From: Phytophthora hibernalis
Lineage: Eukaryota > Oomycota > Peronosporomycetes > Peronosporales > Peronosporaceae
Reading direction: 5' to 3'
Assembly (NCBI GenBank): GCA_012656075.1
Contig: JAAKBF010000059.1
Coordinates: 124,001-188,000 of the forward strand
DNA length: 64,000 bases
Below, one piece after another: positions 54,990 to 64,000 of the stretch. The position numbers and the translations under genes are program-made. Numbering within the stretch: the first letter of the stretch is position 1; every line of letters begins with the position of its first letter. The notes under the pieces are model-generated. The model made no database searches. It had not been told where the DNA came from and saw only the letters and a program-made list of their open reading frames with translations.

Positions 54990-56647
54990 ATCTCTTGTGA
55001 TCACCTGGGTGAAGTTCATGAGCAGCATCACCGCACGGCGGTCCCCGACCCTTGGGCGCCCGGGACACTCGTCTTATCTCGGTAGGGTGTCAGATCGACA
55101 CCTCCGGCGTCGCTCCCACTCCGTTGCATCGGCCGAGCCTTCGATCTCTGGTATGATCGAGCAGCGTCTCCTCCAATTGCGTCAGCTCGTGGTTGGTGTG
55201 GCCCGTCAGCGTCCTCGGCGAGTCGATTCATCGCTCGACAGCCGGATGGAGAAGGCCACAGACCTCGGTGAGGTTCTGAATGCCGCTGTGGCTCCCGCCC
55301 AACTTCCACCGGGTGAGGCCGAGCTCATCATTGACCTACGTAATGAGGTAGCAGAGCTCTAGGACCGACTCGCCCGACACCGAGGACCGGCTCCAAGCAG
55401 AGACGCTAGAACGCGAGAAGCTCGCGCGTTTCAACACCCAAGCATCAAGCGACGAGAGTCGCACTCGTGACTCTCTGGATGGTCTCCATCAGTCGTACAT
55501 CGCTCTCAAGGACGAGCATGAACAAGCGGTCACGCACCTGCTCCAGGCCAACGCTGCCATCGCTGACCACGACCGCATCGTGGGGCTCTGGGCTGCTCGC
55601 GCGACCACGGCCGAGGCTTCGGTGACGTCGACGCAGCGTCTCATCCACCAGGACCGTAAGCGTTTCAAGGCTGGCTAGGTGGCCTATACCAAGCAGGTGG
55701 CCAAGCATCGGGCTGCCCTCGAGTCTTCTGACCAAGCCTTGGTCGGTGCCGTTTCTCCTCATGTTCAAGCCCTCGAAGCTCAGGCCGCGAGCCTGAAGCG
55801 GGCGAACTCCATTCTGCGTCGCTACGCTGCTCTCCACGAGCTCGATGTTGACACATTGGTGCTTGCTTCTGCCGGTACGTTCTGTTCGTCTCATGTTGCC
55901 CCTTCAGTCTTCTAAAGTTCTTCTTACCCTCGTTCAGGTATCACTGCGGACTACATCGACTGGGAGTTGCTTGGACTTTCTCCTCCGAGCATCACTTCGA
56001 TGCGCCGTCGGAGTGCGTATTCAGAGAGCTCGGAGGACAGTGATCAAGAGCCCAAGGCCTCGGACCCGGTGCCGAAAACCTCCGTGCAGGCAGCGTCGGC
56101 TGTGGGTGATGCCTCCTAGAATTCGGACGACCTGCCGCTCATTCCATCGGTGTCCCAGCGTCGAAAGAATCGGCGCAAGCGTCTCCAGTAGCAAGCATCT
56201 CAAGCTCCGCCTCCGCAGACGACACCGGCGCATTCTACACATGTTCCATCGGGACCGCCCAAGTCGACCCTTCCTGCCAGCAACCGGTTGGGTCGTCCAT
56301 CTAAGAGCTTGGGTGCCCCAGCTCAAGGACCCACGCCTAAACCCTCGGTCAATACGCCTTCACCTCTCCATGCGTCTGGACTTTCTGCTGGGTCGCCACC
56401 GAGCTCATCCGTCAGTTCGTCGTCGGGGTCGCCGACGCCACCGCCTCCGCATGTATCCCCGCCGAGTCCTCCGCCTGGGTCTCCACCGGTAACACCGCCT
56501 GGATCTCCACCGAGTCCTCCGCCTGGATTCCGCCACAGCAGGCGACACCTGCACATCCTCCACACGTTCCGTCGGCACCGCCGAAGTCGATCGTTCGTCT
56601 GCTTCTGCGAGTTGTACCAACCCTGTTGGCAATTCAATCCTCGGTAG
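54990..56647 (+). pseudogene. Convergent accessory gene of element C
   Basis: Plus strand. N-terminal block ISVGCQIDTSG near 55080-55110 matches VSVGCQTDTAG of copy F. Then comes a long coiled coil: MIEQRLLQLRQLVVGVARQR, GEAELIIDLRNEVAEL, ETLEREKLARFNTQASSDES, LQANAAIADHDRIVGLWAAR and SSDQALVGAVSPHVQALEAQ, up to 55874. A 63-base intron follows (55875-55937), then ITADYIDWELLGLSPPSITS, an acidic/Ser block and a Ser/Pro tail (SPPSPPPGSPPVTPPGSPPS). In-frame stops lie at about 55361 and 55677. It ends about 20 bases from the C chromodomain; the LLEP domain of the other copies is absent. Confidence 0.65.
55875..55937 (+). other. Predicted spliceosomal intron in accessory gene
   Basis: 63 bases, GTACGT donor, TTCAG acceptor. 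It joins VLASA-G to ITADYIDWELLGL. Retention gives an in-frame TAA. Same place and length as 15067-15129. Confidence 0.7.
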
Positions 56648-56656
56648 CGGTTCGAG

Positions 56657-57298
56657 CTAGTCCTCGTCAGTGACCTGAACCATCTGGAGTCGTCGTTCGC
56701 TGCGTCGGGTCCGCAGATAGTCGTAAAGCAACCCGCCGCACGACAAGTTCGATGCTGGTTCCCAGGTAGGCTCGTCATGGCTGACCCACTTCACCTTGAA
56801 CTCTCTGATAGCGTGATTAGAACTCGTCGTCGGAGGTGATTGATCGTCCAGAATAGCCTCTACTTCATATTCGCCTGCCACTCTATCAGGCTCCCAGCTA
56901 TCTTCCGTTAACAGCTCCTCGTCAAAATCAATCCTCGTATCCTCGGTCACCTCAGCTGCCAGCCGATCCCTCGGTCGGTCGCCATATTCGTTCACCGCCT
57001 TGAGCCGTGAGACATGCACCACTGGGTAGAACCGATAACCACTCCGATCCGGCAGCTCTAGTTCATATGCGAACTCTCAACCTTCTTCTTTATCCGGAAT
57101 GGCCCGTGCCATCGGTGTGCTAGCTTCTTGGTCAATCCTGGTTTCACGCGCTCCATGTAGAGCCACACCCTGCCCCCAGGCTTGAAAAGACATCGGTGCT
57201 TCTTCAGTAGCTTCGGGAGATGCCCCAGTCTCTTCTCTGCCCGGTGTCCGAGGTTTCGTTCCCGTCGGTTTCCGTCGTTGTTCCCTGCCTTTCGGCAT
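56657..57298 (-). pseudogene. GPY/F module and chromodomain, element C
   Basis: Frames at 57023-57200 give GGRVWLYMERVKPGLTKKLA and HRWHGPFRIKKKVESS (GPY/F). 56657-57022 reads MVHVSRLKAVNEYGDRPRDR, FDEELLTEDSWEPDRVAGE, then the chromodomain YEVEAILDDQ, REFKVKWVSHDEPTWEPASN and LSCGGLLYDYLRTRRSERRL. The invariant KGY of the chromodomain is VSH here. A frameshift lies near 57025-57080. Confidence 0.8.
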
Positions 57299-57299
57299 C

Positions 57300-58729
57300 C
57301 AGTGGTACCTCTGACCCGTCGCGATTCGCTGCTACTATGTTCTCGCTGTCATTCGCTGGAATCCTCGATACTGCTGCTGCTTCACGTCGGTTAAGCGACT
57401 CGTTGTGTTCGCGGGCTCTCCGAGCCTTCTCGACCTTCTGGTACTCCATCGCCATTTTCCATGCAATTTCTTGTTGTCGGTTCACTTCTCGGCGCCATGC
57501 TAGCGCATCGGTTTGTCCTCGGGATCCTCGTTGTAGCGACGACGACATGGATCGCAGAGTAGACCGAGAATCCCACCCATGAACGAGGTAGAATGGAGTA
57601 TCCTTCCGAGAGCCGTCCTGAAAGTTGTTGATAGCGAAGACAAGTCGTTCGGCGATCTCGTCCCAGTCTTGTTGCAACGGGTCTTCCGCATACATTCGCA
57701 CTGACTGCATCACGGTCTTGACTATTCATCCTTGCTGCCCGTTTGCTTGCGGACGATAACTCAACGTGGCCCTCGACCGAGATTGCGTCATCTCAGCAAA
57801 TGCTTCGAAAACCTCACTCATGAACCGAGGGTCTCGGTCATGGCGAATCATCGTTGGAGACCCAAACCTTTGGTAGACACACTCTTCGAATGCCTGAGCA
57901 ACTTTTAGTGCGATAGTATCTGACATGGCCTTCCCCATAACGAATCCTGTGAACGAGCATTGAAAAAGTAGCAGCGCGGTATTCCCCGCCGAGATCTTGG
58001 CAATGGTATGACGAAATCCATCGATACCAGCTGGAATGGTCTCTCGACTAGTACATTCCCAGGAGAGTACCTTCTGAGCTGCGGTCGACTTTTGCTCGAG
58101 CTGCAGTCTGGGCAGAACCGCACATGCCGCTCAACGTCTGCGTACAGTCCGATTCAATAATAATTGATTTTCGCTCGGTGGTATGTTCGACCGATGCCTT
58201 CGTGGCCGCCTTCTAACGAGTCGTGGCAGCTCTGTAATACTTCCTGAATCATCGTTGTGGGTACCACCAGACGCATCTTAGTTTCTGCTTGATTTTCGTT
58301 ACTCCACCAACGACTCGCTCCGATAATATACAGCACGCTGTCCTCGCTTAGCGCAAACTTGTCTGCCATTTTCCATGCATCTCTCGCTGCACTGTAACTC
58401 AGGCTAGCTTCCTCGCCTCGGAGAACGGCCTTGAGGTTTGCCCACCTCAGCTCCTCGTCCTGGGCGGCGGAGATCCTTCGTCTTCGTTCTTCTTGAATCG
58501 TTTTCGGGTCAACATCGTTTGCATTTGGTGCTCTGATGCTGGCCTCGGTCGTTGGTAGTTCGATTTCTGCATCGTTCTGGGTCTTTGAGACTACCTCATC
58601 TGCTTCGTCTCGTCGTGTTCCGTCATCCTGGCCCATCACCGAGGGCTCGCTCGCGAACCGGACACGCTTCTTCTGTGCTCTCGCTTGTCGACGGGTCGTG
58701 ACGGTTATGTAATCCGGCTCTTCCCTCAC
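57300..58729 (-). pseudogene. Integrase and preceding linker, element C
   Basis: 58154-58729: linker (YITVTTRRQARAQKKRVRFA; RRISAAQDEELRWANLKAVL) and finger start VLQSCHDSLEGGHEGIGRTY. 57905-58123: HVRFCPDCSSSKSRPQLRR (Cys pair) and FQLVSMDFVIPLPRSRRGIP. 57726-57938: TMIRHDRDPRFMSEVFEAFA and ATLSYRPQANGQQG. 57204-57713: MMQSVRMYAEDPLQQDWDEI and ERLVFAINNFQDGSRKDTPF. The catalytic Glu region near 57715-57730 is broken by a frameshift. Confidence 0.8.
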
Positions 58730-58747
58730 AAAATCGAAAAAGATTTG

Positions 58748-59409
58748 TTACGGGGTGCTTGGCGGGCCACACAAGTCCTGGCTAGGTTGACCGATACTCT
58801 CGTCGGTGGCCGCTTCACCCAGTGGTGGCGTGGCGACCTCCCGCGAAGGCTCGTAGATGACTTCGTCGATTCGGTTGAGCTCGATTAACTCTGTTTTCCT
58901 GGTTTCGGCTGAAACCACGCTGGACTGTTTGCTGTTGAGAGCCTCTGTAGTTAACGAGTCTGCAGCTGCATTGAACTCTCGGATCACATGGAGATATTTC
59001 ACCGACCGAAGCTTGGCTGTGAGTTCTCGGTGGTGGTTGTGTTGGGCCATCAGAGTTTCTTTCCGACAGGCCATCACCCCTAGGGACTGCTGGATTGCGA
59101 GTCTCAAGTCTCCACCACAATTAAATCCTCGGTGCAGTGCTCCAGCGCTGTCAAGACACTATTGTTCATACCTGCGTACTCAGCGCGGTTTACTGTGGTG
59201 GTCTCGAGAAAAGCACTGGCAGGCGTCACTACCGTCCATTCTGGTAATTTCCATAATATCCATGAGCAACTACCATACCCGCCATTCTTCTCCGTCTTGG
59301 CAGAGCCATCGAAAGACATCACCACGCCATTGTAAGTCCTCGGTAGGCTTGCGTAAAGCAAGTGTGGGTCCATTCGAGCAGTCGGCGAACCTCGTGACGG
59401 TGGTGTCAC
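58748..59409 (-). pseudogene. Second (archaeal-type) RNase H, element C
   Basis: 59104-59409: DPHLLYASLPRTYNGVVMSF, SFDGSAKTEKNGGYGS (Asp) and TVNRAEYAGMNNSVLTALE (Glu). A frameshift at about 59100-59110 removes the GDS motif. 58748-59107: RLAIQQSLGVMACRKETLMA, then REFNAAADSLTTEALNSKQS (last Asp) and TRKTELIELNRIDEVI. Close to element E. Confidence 0.8.
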
Positions 59410-59415
59410 CGGGGC

Positions 59416-61178
59416 CTACGAGTCTTCGAGTTCAACAAAGCTGGTAAGCCCAGCTTGTAGTAACTGAGCAAAAACACAATCGCGTTCCTTGACTCGGTTG
59501 ACCTTCAAGTGCCACGGGGACAACATGACCCCGAAGTGGGTCGTACGACCGAACAATGTCTTCGACTTATGCACCCACTCCAGTGTCGAAAACCGAGTGT
59601 AGACATGGACAGTCCGTCCGACCAGCTGGGTGTAACACACTTTCAACAGTAACAACAAGGCCAACACCTCCTACTCGGCCGGGTGGTAATTCATCTCTGC
59701 GTCCTTCAGTACACGGCCGCAGAACCGCACAGGGTGTAACTTGTCGTCATGATACTGCATCAGAGTGGAACTCAGAGCCCACTCGTTAGCAAATAACGTC
59801 ACGTGCACCTCTTTGGCTCGGTCGAAGTGGCGTAGTATCGGTGCATCGGCAACCTTATCTTGTAGCACCACGAAGCTTCGGTGGACCGCGGATGAATTCC
59901 CTGCCGGTGTAAAATCCTCATCCTTGAGTTGGTACAGGGCGGCCCCGTAGACTGCAAAGTCTTGGATGAATCTGCTGTAATAGTTCAACGCACCGAGGAA
60001 TGACTGCATTCCTTTCTTCGATGACGGGAACGGCAGCTCCGTCATGATCTTCAACTTCTTTGGATCGGCCTGAATGCCGTCGACCGACACTTCATGCGAC
60101 AGGAAATCCACTCGGCCTTATTTGACACTCACCAAACCGTTCAAGCACGAAGTCCAGGGTGGCTAGACAAGAGTCAAAAGTCTCGGTGCCGAAACAAATA
60201 TCGTCAACGAACGACCGCCGATCGAACACTGGCACAAACGAGGATTCATCTGCTTTCCCCGTCGTGGAGAACATATCCGCGACAGGGCTGTTCACCAATT
60301 GAGTCACATCGTCGAGCGTCACCGAAGACTCGCGGTCGGCCTCGAACTTGGTCGGAAAAGCTGTCGAAACCTCGGACAGTCGTGCAGAGCCGTCGGTCAC
60401 CCCTGTTCTCACAGCTTCAGCGGCTGTCTCAGCGGACCGCATCAACTCAGAGAACTGATTCCAACCACCCTTGGGCTGAACGAACCCCATAGAGCATTGT
60501 CGATCATTCGTTGGTATATCATAGTGCGTTCTTCAGGCCAAACGGCATACGCAGCCACTCGAAATGACCGAGTGCACAAACGAAGGCCGAGATTTTCCGA
60601 GCTCTCATCATCATCATTATTGCCCAAAATTCGCTAGCTGCATCTAAAGAGCAGAACCACAGGTAGGCTTCTAGGTCCGTTAACAAATCATCGCCCAGCG
60701 GCATGGCATACTCCATGATCGCGGTGATTGCATTCACCATCTTGTAATCAATGCACAGGCGAATATCAACGCCGTTCTTCTTCAGCACGATCACAATCGG
60801 GGATGCCCAAGGGCTGTCCGAAAACGCCACCAACCGAGCTTTCAACAAGCCTTTCAGTAACTCGTATAACTTCTTCAGGTGCTTACGCAGTGTCCGCCGA
60901 TCCCTCTGTTTAATCGGAGGGTGCCACTGTACATCGATATCGCATACCACGCGATAGGCAGGCGGTGGCAGAGCGTTTCCGCTCGAAATCATGATCTGCT
61001 CATGCTTCTGTAACACGTTGATCAATGCCCATTGTTGCTCGTACGTGACCTTCGGGTTCGCTACATTGGATCCTGTATAATCCAAAACCGTCTCCGAAGC
61101 TTCGGTCAAGTCAGGCAGGAATGCCAACTCATGGTTGTAGTCGATCAAGTCCATCTCATTTGCCACATGCTCGGTCAC
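59416..61178 (-). pseudogene. Reverse transcriptase and degenerate first RNase H, element C
   Basis: 60519-61178: linker, then LRKHLKKLYELLKGLLKARL, DSPWASPIVIVLKKNGVDIR, LCIDYKMVNAITAI and FGHFEWLRMPFGLKNAL-type sequence. 60092-60490: PVFDRRSFVDDICFG (catalytic FVDD). A deletion with frameshift follows at about 60125, then DFLSHEVSVDGIQADPKKLK. The first RNase H has EVHVTLFANEWALSSTLMQ, where Phe replaces the first catalytic Asp (about 59791-59793). A stop at 59668-59670 precedes LALLLLLKVCYTQLVGRTVH. Confidence 0.85.
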
Positions 61179-62392
61179 ACCACCTGGGAATCATCAATGT
61201 CGACAGCGGTGTTAGCGGAAACACCCGCCATAAGCGCTACGAACACCGACTCCAGACGTGACTCCGAGTCTTCGGTGACCACGAACTCCGGTGCCTCGCC
61301 GGTAATTACCTCGCTGTCACCCCTGACCGAGGATTCGGACGTGGTTGAATCCTCACATTCCTCGGTTTCAATATACATAGCCATTATGTCCGAGGTTGCT
61401 AGTGTAACGATTACTGTCGGTTGGTCGCACTCGTTCAGTTGAGCGTGGCACTCATCAACACTCGGTGGACGGACCACCCGACGACCATCTTGGTGTGTCG
61501 CCGGTCGGGAAAGAATCTTCCGAGGTTTCGGATATTCCCGCCGCTCGACTGCCGGTGGTTGACTGGCTAACCACCACTCGTACAGGTTGCTTTCACGCTT
61601 CAGTAATATGTCATCCCGACACTCAGCGTACACCAGCACTTGCCATTCGTCGTACTTCGCCGATCGTAGCCGGATGTAGCCACGCCCTTGTGGGAGATCG
61701 CCACGTGGTACCCATAAAACCACCGACTCGTGGTTTGTACAGTGAGCAACTCTCGGTGACACATTAGTCAGCCGGATAATCGCTGGTTGTCCCCGCTGAA
61801 ACCTCGTCACTGTCGGCACGAGATTCTCAATTCGGCAAAACCACACCTCATGGGTGTTCAGAGATGGGCGTCGTTGAGGTAGTTTGAACTCGTGTCACTC
61901 CCGTCTGGCGACTGACAGATCCTCGGTCGTGCCACCGACCACTTGTAAACCGTATACCGGAGCGTCATCCGCGTTCTGGGACTTCACCAAGGGGACCATT
62001 ACTTCATCCGGTAACCGGGCCGTGCCATGGAACAAATCTAACCGCACACCAGCTGGGATCATGAAATCCGTACCTAGGACAACATCGACTCCTGCGTTAT
62101 GATCCATAATCCACAACTCGAATTCATATACTCGCTCCCACCCGAGGGTGATCTTAACGAGTGCTCGGCGGCGTGTCTTCGTCACTTCTGGATTAATTCC
62201 TCTAACCTCCAGACTACGACCGTGTTCTGAAACCTCCTGTACGCGTAGTTTCTTCGCATAAGAAGCCGATTTCACGCTCACATTCGCTCCAGTGTCAAGC
62301 AGAATCCTCGTTCTCGCGTCATCCACTGCCCCGTATTCCATGGCACGCAATCGCTTCCTTATGTCGTAGCGTTGGGCCGACCACCACCACAT
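61175..62392 (-). pseudogene. Protease and protease-RT linker, element C
   Basis: 61895-62392: the protease with RTRILLDTGANVSVKSASYA (active-site DTGA), RRRALVKITLGWERVYEFEL and VDVVLGTDFMIPAGVRLDLF. 61175-61846: the linker NLVPTVTRFQRGQPAIIRLT, HESVVLWVPRGDLPQGRGYI and RLRSAKYDEWQVLVYAECRD, which is the part fused to gag in element E, then an acidic/Ser tail. A frame change near 61850-61895. Sequence upstream of 62392 is lost. Confidence 0.8.
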
Positions 62393-62399
62393 CCTCTAG

Positions 62400-63300
62400 C
62401 CAGACAACAACTTGATTGCCTGGCCGAGACTTCGGGGCTCGTGCTCAGTCACAAAGGTACACTCCCTGTGGAGGATTTACACGGTATTCTTCTCTTGTTT
62501 TTCTTACGCCTCGCCCGTCTTAGCGTATGTGCTTGGCGGTACACCTATATCGACGTCTGGGTCACCTGGCGCCATCGCGACTTGTCTCGTCTCGGTGGGG
62601 TGTCAGACCGACACTGCTGGTACGGTCCCACCTCCAGCTACGACGACTGAGCCTTCATTTCCGGCCCTCTCTGAGCAACTCCTTCTCCAGCTGGGCCAAC
62701 TCGTCGTCGGTGTGACTCGCCAGCGTCCTCGGCGAGTCGGCTTGGCACATGGAACATGCTACAGACCTTGGTGAAGTCTTGTCAGCAGTTGTTGGCCCTG
62801 CCCAACTTCTTCCGGGCGAGGCGGAGCTGGTCGTTGGCCTCCGCAACGAGGTGACTGACCTCAAGGCCAAACTCGCCGACACCGAGGACCGTTTTTCCGC
62901 TGAGACTCAAGAACGAGAGAAGTTCGAGCGTTTCAGTACTCAAGCATCGAGCGAGGGAGTCGGACCTGCGACATACTGGACGGCCTCCGACAGACCCACC
63001 TCGCCCTTCGAGAGGAGCACGACCAGGCGGCCGCCCACCTTCGCCAAGCTAACTCTGCTATAGCGGATCACGACCACATCATGAAGCTATGGGCTGCTCG
63101 CGCGACCTCAGCCGAGTCTTCATTTACGTCCGCGCAACGGCTCCTCCACCAGGAGCGCGAGCGTTTCAAAGCTGGTTTAGTGGCTTACACCGAGCAAGTG
63201 GCAGCGCGGCAGCACAACAGGTCGATGGACGAGCCGAGGGTGTCACTATTGTGCGGACAAGGTCGGAAGAGCTGAGTGAGGCCACGAACTATACCAGCAA
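62400..63300 (+). pseudogene. Accessory gene copy F, N-terminal coiled-coil part
   Basis: Plus strand: GTPISTSGSPGAIATCLVSV, GCQTDTAGTVPPPATTTEPS and LSEQLLLQLGQLVVGVTRQR, then (62749-63063) MEHATDLGEVLSAVVGPAQL, GEAELVVGLRNEVTDLKAKL and ETQEREKFERFSTQASSEG, then (63081-63275) MKLWAARATSAESSFTSAQR. Residue for residue this follows the element C accessory gene from its N-terminus to about two thirds of the coiled coil. Three frame breaks. It stops near 63250-63300, well before the intron position. The chromodomain of another minus-strand element lies 550 bases further on. Confidence 0.65.
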
Positions 63301-63849
63301 GATAAGTTCCACGGAATGAAGGCTCGTTGTCATGCATATGACCACAATGGAACTGTGCACGGTAGTAAAACGTTCGAGTGCAGTAGCACCTTACGCACAA
63401 TGTCTGAACGCAGGTGGTCCAAACTTGAGTGCAGGTTCCACGTCGAATTGCAGCTTTCCACATACCGTAGACTGCGGCGAACGTGAAAACTTGGCCAAGC
63501 TACTTCCTACATCGGGTTCCAGCATAACAGCGGGTCGTCAATACCGCCGAAGTTGAACCGACGTGGAAATGGGCTGGGCGCACGTTCCGGTCTTCATCAT
63601 CGTGAATCACTCCGCATCACATAATGTTTTCTTTCATTCTCAGCAGTCGAAACGTTCACATTTAAATGTGGGGTCAAGGCTTCTCACCCGCGCTCAGCAT
63701 TCTTTTCATCTTATTTCACGGTCAGTCAGGTTCAGGTTGGTCAATCATTTCACAAATCCAGAGATCTGCGACCAGGCATAATCTTTCAAGGAGCGCTACG
63801 CTCTGGGGTGATCATCTCCCGCCTGCATTGTCCGGAAGCGAGTTCTCGC
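63301..63849. other. No gene recognised
   Basis: Lies between the broken accessory gene F and the chromodomain at the window edge, where the rest of the accessory gene would be expected. AT-richer, with no family signature on either strand. Confidence 0.3.
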
Positions 63850-64000
63850 TCTAGCTCCTTGGTTGAACTCTTACAGGAGAGCGCCGCAACTTAATTGTGT
63901 GACTGGTAACCACTCTGGCTCTTCATATCCTTTCCACTTCACGAGATATTCGCGAGTGCGTCGAGAGGTCTGAGTGCGCTTGTTCCAGCGTAAATCCAAA
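63850..64000 (-). pseudogene. Chromodomain of minus-strand gypsy element F (cut by window edge)
   Basis: Minus strand from the edge: RWNKRTQTSRRTREYLVKWK, GYEEPEWLPVTQLSCGALL, then a stop. This is the middle and end of a chromodomain of the same type as in A, B and C. The rest of the element lies beyond the window. Its orientation makes the accessory gene at 62400-63300 convergent to it, as in the other elements. Confidence 0.75.

Larger units (their letters stand above)
54030..62395 (-). mobile_element. Ty3/gypsy retrotransposon C, dual RNase H, chromodomain
   Basis: Minus strand: protease (from 62392), linker, RT, RNase H, second RNase H, integrase, chromodomain (to 56657), then the plus-strand accessory gene, then a 3' LTR whose start is at 54470. 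Gag and 5' LTR are missing: at about 62395 the sequence switches to the accessory gene of another element. Blocks match element E closely and A/B more distantly. Confidence 0.8.

Noticed and set aside
1..64000. RXLR or Crinkler effector genes, expected in Phytophthora gene-poor regions
   Set aside because: I found no signal peptide followed by RXLR-EER or an LFLAK motif in any open frame examined.
1..64000. tRNA, rRNA, CRISPR or prokaryotic operon features
   Set aside because: No matching sequence or structure. The content is eukaryotic retrotransposon throughout.

Overview
This 64 kb window looks like a transposon-rich, gene-poor block of an oomycete genome, most likely Phytophthora or a close relative. 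That assignment is inference. It rests on protein families I recognise from oomycete repeats: Ty3/gypsy pol with a second, archaeal-type RNase H and a chromodomain; the DFM-type retroviral protease; a LINE ending in zf-RVT plus RNase H; a SAP-like transposon-associated protein; and a 63-base GT-AG intron. I see no convincing single-copy host gene, no rRNA or tRNA gene and no CRISPR. Nearly every coding signal is a piece of an LTR retrotransposon, and most are broken by frameshifts and stops.

Layout. 1-8230: minus-strand Ty3/gypsy element A (gag, protease, RT, RNase H, second RNase H, integrase, chromodomain) with a convergent plus-strand accessory gene beyond its 3' end. 9560-12710: minus-strand gag-only element. 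13221-15170: minus-strand accessory gene cut by LTR1 (15171-15592), followed by the gag of element D1. 17130-18990: another decayed minus-strand accessory gene. 20284-21850: unrecognised minus-strand gene. 21905-25675: plus-strand element D2 (integrase, GPY/F, chromodomain, minus-strand accessory gene, 3' LTR). 25676-26525: deleted pol. 26548-27209: SAP-like transposon protein. 28758-31312: gag of one element and minus-strand protease/RT of another (G). 31315-38640: plus-strand element E, a non-autonomous deletion derivative with a 1,024 bp LTR and a long minus-strand accessory gene. 38700-48840: minus-strand element B with its plus-strand accessory gene and 5' LTR. 48881-51371: fragments of a single-RNase-H gypsy element. 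51537-52705: inverted, partly identical copy of element C pol. 52708-54010: LINE 3' fragment. 54030-62392: minus-strand element C with LTR and plus-strand accessory gene. 62400-64000: accessory gene and chromodomain of a further element, F.

The most interesting system is the accessory gene. At eight places there is a low-complexity, often coiled-coil gene. At six of them it lies just past a gypsy chromodomain and points back toward it. In D2 and C it sits between the chromodomain and the 3' LTR, so it is inside the element. The copies share parts of one design: an N-terminal coiled coil, a short conserved block split by a 63-base intron, a Ser/Pro/acidic or Lys/Ser-rich middle and a C-terminal domain. 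The second notable signal is a probable -1 ribosomal frameshift site at the gag-pol junction of A and B: a G-TTA-AAC heptamer directly before the gag stop, followed by a two-part stem with compensatory base changes. Third, every element with the extra RNase H has lost the first catalytic Asp of its ordinary RNase H, while the single-RNase-H fragment keeps it. Domain assignments and homology between copies were made by eye.
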